Positions 26,974 to 35,628 of a DNA stretch of 40,676 nt are shown in pieces (position 1 is the first letter of the stretch; the number at the start of each line of letters is the position of its first letter). A model generated the notes under the pieces. That model worked only from the letters and a program-made list of their open reading frames with translations. It was not told the origin of the DNA and made no database searches. A program made the translations under genes and the position numbers. The DNA comes from Xanthobacteraceae bacterium (lineage in GTDB: Bacteria; Pseudomonadota; Alphaproteobacteria; Rhizobiales; Xanthobacteraceae), in the NCBI GenBank assembly GCA_019748335.1, contig JAIEPP010000191.1:1-40676 (forward strand). The letters run 5' to 3'.

Positions 26974-27741
26974 TCATCCGAGTTTCGGACCGCGCGAATG
27001 CGGATCATACCAGTCCGCCTTCGCCAGCGCATCCACAAGGCTGGTCCGGTCGGGCGGCCCGCTGCCGGCGGGCAGCTTGACCAGAAGATCGCCGTTGAGG
27101 TCGATTTCCCGGCGCTCGCCGACTTTTCGCTTGGAAAGCCGTTCCAAATAGTCCTTGGCGATGACCTCGAAGCCGCATTCGTTCCAGCGGTCGAACGCTG
27201 TCATCAGATGGCGGGCGAAGCTGCCGATGATGGCGTCGGTGTCGATCATCTCAAAACCTGCGCTCAGCAGCGAAACGCCCGATGCAGCCTCCACCTCCTC
27301 GATATGCGCCATGTCGGCGGCGCGCAGGATCACGCCGAACACCAGCCACGCCGGCACGTCGGCCTCACCGCAATCGGGCGGCCAGCCGAGCCGCGCGCCG
27401 CCGAGCAATCCAGCGTCGAACCTGATCGCATCGGGCCAGTCGAAACTCACGTCCCGCTCGGGCGGGCAATGGGCCGCAATCGCGTCACCCATGGCGTTCA
27501 TGCCGGCGAAGAAGGCCCTGCGGGCCGAGTTCAGCGGTTCGTCGGGTTCGAGAACCACGGCGAATTCGACCAGATCGTAGCGCCGCACCCAGATCAGCGT
27601 CCCGGCACCCGATGCGGCGGCGATTTCGCATCCATGGGCGAACACGTCGCCGAGTTCGCGTAACGCGACCAAAGTATAACCGGGGGGCAGGTCGAGTGCT
27701 TGTTCCGCCCCCGCGAGACTCGACGTCATCGAAAGGCTCAT
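26974..27741 (-). CDS. Biotin/lipoate A/B protein ligase-like protein (DUF4444 type)
   Basis: LDLPPGYTLVALRELGDVFAHGCEIAAASGAGTLIWVRRYDLVEFAVVLEPDEPLNSARRAFFAGMNAMGDAIAAHCPPERDVSFDWPDAIRFD; C-terminal FEVIAKDYLERL...REIDLNGDLLVKL as in the ligase/BirA C-terminal fold. Confidence 0.78.
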   Translation of the reverse strand: MSLSMTSSLAGAEQALDLPPGYTLVALRELGDVFAHGCEIAAASGAGTLIWVRRYDLVEFAVVLEPDEPLNSARRAFFAGMNAMGDAIAAHCPPERDVSFDWPDAIRFDAGLLGGARLGWPPDCGEADVPAWLVFGVILRAADMAHIEEVEAASGVSLLSAGFEMIDTDAIIGSFARHLMTAFDRWNECGFEVIAKDYLERLSKRKVGERREIDLNGDLLVKLPAGSGPPDRTSLVDALAKADWYDPHSRGPKLG

Positions 27742-27894
27742 CCCTCTAATGCTTTGCGGTCCGCCGGTGTATGCTATCCCCCTTGGGCTCGCAACGCGAG
27801 CGGGTCCCGGTCTTGCGGAAATTTGATCCGGCAAGGTACTGCGGAACCAGAAACGAACCGCACGACCTGCGCGCCGGTTCAGGGTATTGAATTC

Positions 27895-29931
27895 ATGGGT
27901 ACGGCGCCGTCTCATCTTCTGATTTGCAGTTGCGAGAAGACCATGCCGCTCGATGCGGCGGCGATTGGCCGCGGCTGCGCGGGCAAGATAACGCAAGTAA
28001 ACCAGCTCTGCGGCCTCGAACTTGAGCGGTTCAAGGAAGCCCTCGCCGACGGCACGCCCATTACGGTGGCCTGTACGCAGGAGGCCCCGCTGTTCCGGGA
28101 AGTCGCGGAAAGTTTCCCGCAAGCCCAGCTCAGCTTCGCCAACATCCGCGAAACCGGCGGCTGGTCGAACGAGGCGGCCGCGGCCGGCCCGAAAGCCGCG
28201 GCGCTGATCGCAGCGGCCCAGGAAGGCATGCCGCCGATCTCGATGGTGACGCTGGAGAGCAGCGGCGTCGCGCTGATCTACGGCCGCGACGAGATCGCCA
28301 TCGAGGCCGCCCAGCGCCTCGCCGATCGCCTCGATATTACCGTGCTTCTGACCAGGTCCGGCGACGTCGCCCCGCGCCGGATCAATGAGTTTCCGGTTCT
28401 CAAGGGCACCATCCGCAACGCGCGCGGGCATCTCGGCGCGTTTGAGCTTGCAATCGACGACTATGCGCTGCCGCTGCCCTCCTCGCGCGCCAAACTCCTG
28501 TTCGGCCCCTCGCGCGACGGCGCGACCTCGACCTGCGACCTGATCCTCGATCTCTCGGGCGGCACTGCGTTATTCCCGGCGCCTGAATTGCGTCCGGGAT
28601 ATCTGCGCGCCGATCCACGCGACCGCGCCGCCGTCGAGCGCGCGATCGCGGATGCCGGCGGCCTGGTCGGCACCTTTGACAAGCCGCGCTTCATCCACTT
28701 CGAGGAAGCGCTTTGCGCCCATTCGCGCTCCGGCATCACCGGATGCACGCGCTGCCTCGATCTCTGCCCAACCGGGGCGATCACGCCAAACGGCAATGCA
28801 GTCGCGATCGACGCCAATGTGTGCGCCGGCTGCGGCGCCTGCGCCTCGGTATGTCCGACGGGTGCGGCTTCCTACGCGCTGCCCAGCGCCGACGCGCTGA
28901 TGCGGCGGTTGCGCACGCTGGTGCAGACCTATCGCAAGGCGGGCGGCAGTAACGCGATCGTGCTGTTTCATGACGGCGAGCACGGCGACGGATTGATTGA
29001 CGCCCTGGCCCGGTTCGGCGCCGGACTGCCGGCGCATGTGCTGCCGCTGCGGGTCAACGAGGTCACGCAGCTCGGACCGGAGAACATCGCCGCGGTCTTT
29101 GCCTATGGCGGCAGCGGCGTGGCGATCCTGACGCGCGCCCGACCCAAACACGATATTGCCGGACTGCGCCGGTCCGCCGAGACGTCCGACACCGTTGTTG
29201 CCGCGCTCGGTTTCGGCGCGGGCCTGGTGCGCATCATCGAGACCGACGACCCCGACCAGCTGCGCGTCCTGCTCGATGCTGCGCCGGTTGGCATCACGAC
29301 GCTAAAGCCGGCCGGCTTCGTGCCGCGCGGCGGCAAACGCGGCGTACTCGAAACGACGTTTCGTGAACTGCATCTCGCGGCACCCGCGCCGGTCGATGCG
29401 GTGCCGCTTGTGCCGGGTGCGCCGTTCGGTGGCGTCAATCTCAATGTCGAAGGCTGCACGCTGTGCCATGCCTGCGTCACCGCCTGCCCGACCGGCGCGC
29501 TGTCCGACAACCCCGACCGCGCCATGCTGCGCTTCACCGAAAGTCTGTGCGTGCAGTGCGGACTTTGCGAAGCGACCTGTCCCGAAAAGGTCATCACGCT
29601 CGAGCCGCGGCTGGATTTTGCGGCATGGAACGCGCCATTGCGCGTTCTGAAGGAAGAAGAACCGTTCCACTGCATCGCCTGCGGCAAGCCGTTCGGCACC
29701 AAGAGCTCGATCGATCGCGTGTTGGCAAAACTCGGCGAGAAGCACTGGATGTTCCAGGGCGCCAATGCCAAACGCATCGACGTCATCAAAATGTGCGCCG
29801 ACTGCCGGGTCGAAGCCGTGGTCAATGAGGGCTTTGACCCGCATGGCGCGCCGCAGCGGCCACCCGTGATGTCGACCGAAGATTATTTGCGTGCGCGCGA
29901 TCGGAAGAAAGGCGATCCCCTTGGATCATGA
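27895..29931 (+). CDS. Multi-[4Fe-4S] ferredoxin-domain protein of the FDH accessory cluster
   Basis: Four ferredoxin motifs: CTRCLDLCPTGAI, CAGCGACASVCPTGA, CTLCHACVTACPTGAL, CVQCGLCEATCPEKVI. Also an N-terminal Cys-rich segment LLICSCEKTM...CGLE...CTQEAPLF and C-terminal CIACGK...CADC. Confidence 0.9.
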   Translation: MGTAPSHLLICSCEKTMPLDAAAIGRGCAGKITQVNQLCGLELERFKEALADGTPITVACTQEAPLFREVAESFPQAQLSFANIRETGGWSNEAAAAGPKAAALIAAAQEGMPPISMVTLESSGVALIYGRDEIAIEAAQRLADRLDITVLLTRSGDVAPRRINEFPVLKGTIRNARGHLGAFELAIDDYALPLPSSRAKLLFGPSRDGATSTCDLILDLSGGTALFPAPELRPGYLRADPRDRAAVERAIADAGGLVGTFDKPRFIHFEEALCAHSRSGITGCTRCLDLCPTGAITPNGNAVAIDANVCAGCGACASVCPTGAASYALPSADALMRRLRTLVQTYRKAGGSNAIVLFHDGEHGDGLIDALARFGAGLPAHVLPLRVNEVTQLGPENIAAVFAYGGSGVAILTRARPKHDIAGLRRSAETSDTVVAALGFGAGLVRIIETDDPDQLRVLLDAAPVGITTLKPAGFVPRGGKRGVLETTFRELHLAAPAPVDAVPLVPGAPFGGVNLNVEGCTLCHACVTACPTGALSDNPDRAMLRFTESLCVQCGLCEATCPEKVITLEPRLDFAAWNAPLRVLKEEEPFHCIACGKPFGTKSSIDRVLAKLGEKHWMFQGANAKRIDVIKMCADCRVEAVVNEGFDPHGAPQRPPVMSTEDYLRARDRKKGDPLGS

Positions 29932-30793
29932 GGAACCCGTCGTGTCCGCCACCCAGCCAACCCCTGCAGCACATGCAACGTCGCGAGCCGTTGGCATTCC
30001 CGGCGTCAAACACGTCATCGCGGTCGCCTCCGGCAAGGGCGGTGTCGGCAAGTCCACCACCTCGTGCAATCTGGCGCTCGGTTTTGCCGCCCTCGGACTG
30101 AAAACCGGCATCCTCGATGCCGACATCTATGGCCCTTCGCAACCAAAACTGTTCGGCCTGCGTGGCAAACCCCGTCAGGTCGGCCCGCGCATGCTGGAGC
30201 CGCTGGAGCGCTTTGGCGTCAAGGTGATGTCGATCGGCTTTCTGGTCGAGGAAGACCTTGCGATGATCTGGCGCGGGCCGATGGTGATCTCGTCCATCAC
30301 GCAAATGCTGCGCGAGGTGGCGTGGGGCGATCTCGATATCCTGGTCATCGACCTGCCGCCGGGCACCGGCGATGCGCAGCTGACGATGGCGCAGCAGGCG
30401 CCGCTCGCAGGTGCGGTCATCGTCTCCACCCCGCAGGACATCGCGCTGATCGACGCGCGGCGCGGCATCGCGATGTTTGAGAAGGTGAACATCCCGATCC
30501 TGGGATTGATCGAAAACATGTCGGGCTTCTGCTGCCCCGCCTGCCAGAAGCTCACGCCGATATTCGGCCACGGCGGCGCAAGGCTGGAGGCCGAAAGACG
30601 CGGGATTCCGTTTCTGGGCGATATCCCCCTTGATATAGGTATTCGCCAGACCTCAGACGACGGACGCCCGATCGTCGCGACCAAGCCCGACGGTGTTCAT
30701 GCGCGTCACTACATCGATATTGCCAGCGACGTCTGGACCGCGATTACCTCCGGCATGGCGAGCAAGCCCCCGCCTCGCATTATCATCGAGTGA
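29921..30793 (+). CDS. Mrp/NBP35/ApbC-type ATP-binding Fe-S carrier protein
   Basis: VIAVASGKGGVGKSTTSCNLALGFAALGLKTGILDADIYGPSQPKLFGL, NMSGFCCPACQKLTPIFGHGGA (CPAC cluster-binding motif). Start uncertain (TTG 29921 or GTG 29942). Confidence 0.93.
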   Translation: MDHEEPVVSATQPTPAAHATSRAVGIPGVKHVIAVASGKGGVGKSTTSCNLALGFAALGLKTGILDADIYGPSQPKLFGLRGKPRQVGPRMLEPLERFGVKVMSIGFLVEEDLAMIWRGPMVISSITQMLREVAWGDLDILVIDLPPGTGDAQLTMAQQAPLAGAVIVSTPQDIALIDARRGIAMFEKVNIPILGLIENMSGFCCPACQKLTPIFGHGGARLEAERRGIPFLGDIPLDIGIRQTSDDGRPIVATKPDGVHARHYIDIASDVWTAITSGMASKPPPRIIIE

Positions 30794-30968
30794 ACGGAAC
30801 GGCTGCGGCATCATTGCATCGCAGCGAAGACACACGGTCGGCTGTGGCGGTCATGATGCGTTGTCCGCAGCCATTGACCAATGTGCTCACGCGCGGCCGA
30901 TTGTGCCGAGCCGGTTTTCGCGATACGAGGGAGACGCAACTATTTCTGCGAGCACAAGGGAATACGTC

Positions 30969-31475
30969 GTGCGCATATTCAGACGGTTTGGATTGGCGGC
31001 CGCGATCCTCTCGATCGGGCTGACAGCAAATGGACCCGTAGCTCGTGCGGACAGTTGGAAAGATGCCACGGCGGCGTTTGCGAAGAAGCAATACGCGACG
31101 GCGATAAAGCTCTTCCGGCCGCTCGCGGAAAAAGGCGATGCACTGGCGCAATACAAGGTCGCGGTGATGCACAAGATGGGACTGGGCGTTCCAAAGAGCG
31201 AGAAGGAAGCGCGAAAGTGGAGCCGGCTCGCCGCCAAACAGGGAAACCCTGAAGCCCAGCAGTTGCTGGGGAGCCTCTACTACGAGGCAAGTGGCGGGGA
31301 ATCGCAGGACACGCTTCGTGCCTATATGTGGTATGAAGTAGCAGCTGCGCAGGGAAATTCCGAGGCTCAGAAGGATCTCGCTTCGCTTACGAAGGAGCTG
31401 ACTCCGCAACAAGTCGCGGAAGCCCGCGAAAAGGCGCAAAAATGTAAGTCGTCAGGTTACGAGCAATGCGAGTGA
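30969..31475 (+). CDS. Sel1-like repeat (SLR) exported protein
   Basis: GTG start, signal peptide, then LFRPLAEKGDALAQYKVAVMHKMGLGVPKSEKEARKWSRLAAKQGNPEAQQLLGSLYYEASGG...AYMWYEVAAAQGN. Confidence 0.88.
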   Translation: MRIFRRFGLAAAILSIGLTANGPVARADSWKDATAAFAKKQYATAIKLFRPLAEKGDALAQYKVAVMHKMGLGVPKSEKEARKWSRLAAKQGNPEAQQLLGSLYYEASGGESQDTLRAYMWYEVAAAQGNSEAQKDLASLTKELTPQQVAEAREKAQKCKSSGYEQCE

Positions 31476-31651
31476 TCAAGCGCGGATAGAGGTCATTTCC
31501 AAGGACCGCTCCCAGACAGTTGCTTTGTTGGGGATGCACATTCTTCGCTTCACGCCTCAGCCGGCATTCACGCGCAACGCGCTGGCTGTTTGGCGTTGAT
31601 CAGCGGCGCGGTCTTGTCTTAGTCCAATGAGAGCTTGGGAAAATCCGCGAC

Positions 31652-31810
31652 CTACGGCCCGACGAGAGATGGCGCGAGGCTCTCCTCGCCGACGATAAGG
31701 CCTAGTTCCCTCAATTCGTCACGGTGTAGATCGATTTCCAGGATCGCCAGGACCAAAAATAAAGCTATCGCCGCGAAGATAAGAATCGGCGACGCCGAAG
31801 TCTCAATCAT
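31652..31810 (-). CDS. Possible small single-TM protein (52 aa)
   Basis: MIETSASPILIFAAIALFLVLAILEIDLHRDELRELGLIVGEESLAPSLVGP; coherent TM helix plus tail, no family recognised. Confidence 0.3.
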   Translation of the reverse strand: MIETSASPILIFAAIALFLVLAILEIDLHRDELRELGLIVGEESLAPSLVGP

Positions 31811-32546
31811 CGTGGCTTGCGCGGATCTTCGGCTGCGAGATGCCCGATGAAGTGAAATGACCCAAGCATACAGCCGCAAAAAGCTCTGCCTTTGCATTTC
31901 GGCTCTCCTTCGAGGAGTCCGGAGCGCGCGTCATCTTGACCTGAATAACCTATTAACACGATCAGAGGGACCTTACAGCAGAAAACTTCGAGAATTTTGG
32001 TCGAGCGAAGCCAAACTTCAAATCCGTTGGAAGCTTGCTTGGCTTGACGAAAATTACCTGGACTTCCGCATTACGTAGCCATTCATTCCACGAATTGAGC
32101 GCTTGCCAAGAATTCGCTTCACCAACTCCGGGCCTGCCAAACGACATCGCATCCAAACCATCGGCCCGCCGCTCACGCCGCAGCGCGTTCAGTTCAGTCC
32201 GCCCACACTGGCTGTCGCTGGATTTTCTTTGATCTCCCGGTGCACACGTCGTGCACATGCCGCCTTCCAACTAGTTGAAGAACTTGAACTCTCGCTCCAG
32301 TCCATCATGGGGAAGTTTGAGCTAGGTCCAGCCAATGAAAGCCAGCGAAATCTAAGTCGCACATCCCAAAGACCGCTTCGCGCCGCCATAAGCGGCCATC
32401 GCCCGCCTCTTTACAGAAGGAGCGCGAGCCTTGAAGTCGCACAGTTGTACCTGCGTTGGTCCATTTCCTGGCGAAGCCCACGCCGGATTCAGGCCTGCAG
32501 CGTTAGACCGCCTGCTTGAAGCCGCCTCAACGAACGCTCTGGAGCT

Positions 32547-33455
32547 TTATTCGGGCGCGCCTGTCTGAACTCCCGCGAAGGCTGCGATGTTGTCCCGGAG
32601 CCAATCCTCCACGGATCTCGGCTTTCGGCCAGTCAGATCAGAGAACGTGGCGGTCGTTTCAGCCAACACCGATCGCTCGAACATGAGATCGAGGCCAAGC
32701 AACAAATCAGCGATCGGCTCGGTTAGTCCCGTTCCAATCAGCACTTCGCGGTGCTCGGCCGGCGACCGATGTTCGTAGGCGACGGACCGCCCGAGCAACC
32801 GCGACAGGATGTCGGCAACATCGGGCATGCTCACGGCGCCTGGCCCCGTAAGATGATAGGCGCGCTGCGTATGGACCGACCGATCATCGAGCAGCGCAAT
32901 CCGCGCAGCCTCGGCGACATCGCGAGCGTCGACCAGGTTCACCCGCCCCTCACCTGCCGCTCCGCCCCAACGACCGGCGACCACCGGCGCCCCGGCGCGC
33001 GCAAGGGTGTCCATGAAAGTGCTTGGGCGAATGATCGTGTAGCCGATATCGAACTGCGCCAGGTGAGCCTCGATCTGCATGTGCCAATCGAAAGGATGCA
33101 GCCTGGTGGGGGGACCCATGGCCGACAGTTTGACCACGTGCGAAACGCCAGCGGCCACCGCCGCATTTGTCAACGCGATCTCGTTCTGGACTTGTCGCAT
33201 GGAGGTGCCATGAGCGAGGAAAAGCCGGTCCGCGCCGTGGAATGCGTCAGACAGAGAGGATGGCAAGTCAAAATCGACGACGCCTCGGGCGATGCCCGGC
33301 GGAAGGCGATCGTTGTCCGCATTGCGGGTCAAAGCCAAAATTTCGACTGGGTCGCTCAACAGCGTTTTGATGAGCGCGGTACCAACCCGACCGGTTGCAC
33401 CCGCGATGACGACGCGAGGTCGGGACGCTTTCTTAGAAGACTGGGCCATCGTCAT
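32547..33455 (-). CDS. NmrA-like / atypical SDR NAD(P)-binding protein
   Basis: RVVIAGATGRVGTALIKTLLSDPVEILALTRNADNDRLPPGIARGVVDFDLPSSLSDAFHGADRLFLAHG. Confidence 0.9.
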   Translation of the reverse strand: MTMAQSSKKASRPRVVIAGATGRVGTALIKTLLSDPVEILALTRNADNDRLPPGIARGVVDFDLPSSLSDAFHGADRLFLAHGTSMRQVQNEIALTNAAVAAGVSHVVKLSAMGPPTRLHPFDWHMQIEAHLAQFDIGYTIIRPSTFMDTLARAGAPVVAGRWGGAAGEGRVNLVDARDVAEAARIALLDDRSVHTQRAYHLTGPGAVSMPDVADILSRLLGRSVAYEHRSPAEHREVLIGTGLTEPIADLLLGLDLMFERSVLAETTATFSDLTGRKPRSVEDWLRDNIAAFAGVQTGAPE

Positions 33456-33542
33456 TTCCTTAATGTAATATTTATCGTCGGTTCAAAGCCTAACCCGCCG
33501 GCTGCCGACGAGCCGTACGAAGTCGTGATCTACTCGCGATCC

Positions 33543-34352
33543 TCAGGACAGGAAGTCATCCACTTCCGTCGCAAACTTTTTGAAATATTGAAAAAGAAAC
33601 GCGTGCCCGGCGTCAGGGTAGAGGACGAGCTTTCCGTCTGAAACTTCCTGCGCAAGAACATAAGAGCGATAAGCTGGGATCATGACGTCGTGCTGGCCAT
33701 TGGCGACGAGGACGGGAACCGTTAGCTCGGACAGGCGCTTGCGAACGCCTTTCCACGTCATGAATGCCTTCATCTGGTTCCTGAACGATGCTTCTGTAAC
33801 GGCAGGACCACGACCGGACATCGCCCCGAGGCGCTTGATATAGTCGCGGCCGGCCGCGCGTGCGGTCTCGGTCTCCGGAAAGAACATGAAGAGGAAATCG
33901 TCTTCGTCGTTCGACGCGTGGGACATCACCTCCGGCACACGCGGATGTTGTTGGGGACCATCCGTAATGCCGCCCGGGCTGGACCCCGCCACGATCAGGC
34001 GTCGGACGATGTCGCGGTGGTTCAACGCGACCGTCTGCGCGACCAGGCCTCCCAACGACCAGCCGAGAAGATCGATCTGCCTGATGGCGAGCGCGTTGAC
34101 GAAGGCGGCCGCCACGTCTGCCATCCCCTCGATCGAGGTCGGGACCTCTCCGCCCGATCGACCGATTCCGGCGCTGTCGAACGTGATCACGGTTCGGTTG
34201 CCTGCAAGCGCATCAATGAAGGCGGGGTCCCAGTCGTCCAGCGTTCCCCGGAACCGACTCGTCAGGAGAATCGGCACGCCTCCGTCAGCGCCTGTGATGC
34301 GATAGGCAAGCTTGCCATGCACTGTATCAACGAAGCGAGTAGTCTCCGACAT
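33543..34352 (-). CDS. Alpha/beta hydrolase
   Basis: Nucleophile elbow GWSLGG, TFDSAGIGRSGG, LVANGQHDVMIP, DAGHAFLFQ. Start chosen at MSETTRFVDT after AAAGGA. Confidence 0.92.
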   Translation of the reverse strand: MSETTRFVDTVHGKLAYRITGADGGVPILLTSRFRGTLDDWDPAFIDALAGNRTVITFDSAGIGRSGGEVPTSIEGMADVAAAFVNALAIRQIDLLGWSLGGLVAQTVALNHRDIVRRLIVAGSSPGGITDGPQQHPRVPEVMSHASNDEDDFLFMFFPETETARAAGRDYIKRLGAMSGRGPAVTEASFRNQMKAFMTWKGVRKRLSELTVPVLVANGQHDVMIPAYRSYVLAQEVSDGKLVLYPDAGHAFLFQYFKKFATEVDDFLS

Positions 34353-34544
34353 TTCATTTCCTTTCATTGGCATCGAGAAGCCGCATTGGCGGCTTGGTTC
34401 GGTTTCTTTGATTTTCCGATCGAGATCAGGCGAGAGGGGATCGACATCTGATGCCACCAATGTCGCATCAGCTGGCGACGCTACTAACGGACAATTCCGT
34501 CTTCGGCAGCAGATCTCGGCAAGACCCACATTCTGAGGACTGCG

Positions 34545-35513
34545 CTACAAACCTTCGAAGACCAGGCGGGTAAAGAGGTCTGGACCAATCACGAACTGCC
34601 CCCACTTGGCGTCGAATTCAGCCGTAGGCTTTGCGGCGACAGCCGCTTCCACCGAATGGCCGGCAGTCTTCAACCGGGCAACATTTGCACGGATGGCAAC
34701 GAGCATGTCCCGCGATGCGATTAACTGAGCACGGTTGCCGATCGCGCCGTGCCCCGGCACGATGATGGAGCTATCGGTTGTCGCGGCGATGTTCTTGTCG
34801 GCCGCGCGGATCATCCCGTCGATGCTGCCGCCGGTCGAGTAATCGATAAACGGATAGATGCCATTCCACCAGGTGTCGCCCGTGTGGAGAATATCGGGCT
34901 CGACGAAGTGCACCGAAAGATCGCTGTCGGTATGGGCCGGCTGATAGCGCTTCAGAGCGAGAGTCGTCCCGTTGTGTCGGAAGGTCCGATCCGCGACGAC
35001 AATCTCAGTCGGAAGCGCTCCGGTGGGCGACGGCGGGAACGTGAAGTTCCAGTCGTCGTCGACACGCTGCGCGCTCGAGAGATGCTTTCTGGTGTTTTCG
35101 TGCGCCATGATGGTAGCGCCCTGTTGATGGAGCCATTCGTTTCCATCGGTGTGGTCGAAGTGCCAATGCGTGTTGATGAGATTCCTGACGGGCGCAGCCT
35201 TGAGCTTGCCAAGCGCCTCCATCAACCGCGGCTTCGAGGCGGTGATCCCGCCATCGACCAGAAGCGTCCCCTCTTCGCCCTGCAGAACGGCGATATTTCC
35301 GCCCGACCCCTGCAGCACGCTAACACCTCCACGCAGCTGGACGACGTCGATCTTTGCCGTCGCTGCAGCGTCGCGAATGGTCTTGACCAGACTGCGCGCC
35401 TCGGCAAACGCCTCGCGCGGGGCCAGCCAGCCGCCGGTAGCAGCGAAAGTGGCAGAGGCGACGCAGCACAGGCAAAAGCTACGGCGCGACATGTTAGGCA
35501 CGGTTGTTTTCAT
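34545..35513 (-). CDS. MBL-fold metallo-hydrolase with Tat signal
   Basis: SRRSFCLCC signal region; metal motif LINTHWHFDHTDGN; HTGDTWWNGIYPFIDYSTGG. Confidence 0.92.
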   Translation of the reverse strand: MKTTVPNMSRRSFCLCCVASATFAATGGWLAPREAFAEARSLVKTIRDAAATAKIDVVQLRGGVSVLQGSGGNIAVLQGEEGTLLVDGGITASKPRLMEALGKLKAAPVRNLINTHWHFDHTDGNEWLHQQGATIMAHENTRKHLSSAQRVDDDWNFTFPPSPTGALPTEIVVADRTFRHNGTTLALKRYQPAHTDSDLSVHFVEPDILHTGDTWWNGIYPFIDYSTGGSIDGMIRAADKNIAATTDSSIIVPGHGAIGNRAQLIASRDMLVAIRANVARLKTAGHSVEAAVAAKPTAEFDAKWGQFVIGPDLFTRLVFEGL

Positions 35514-35628
35514 CGTTATCTCCAGAGAATGGATTGCTGCGTGGAAAACCGGATTTTCGTTCAACCTCGGTTTTGTCGTCTGGCAAACCAGGTGAGGTTC
35601 ATCTGGCTTGAACCGGCTTCCTTCGATT

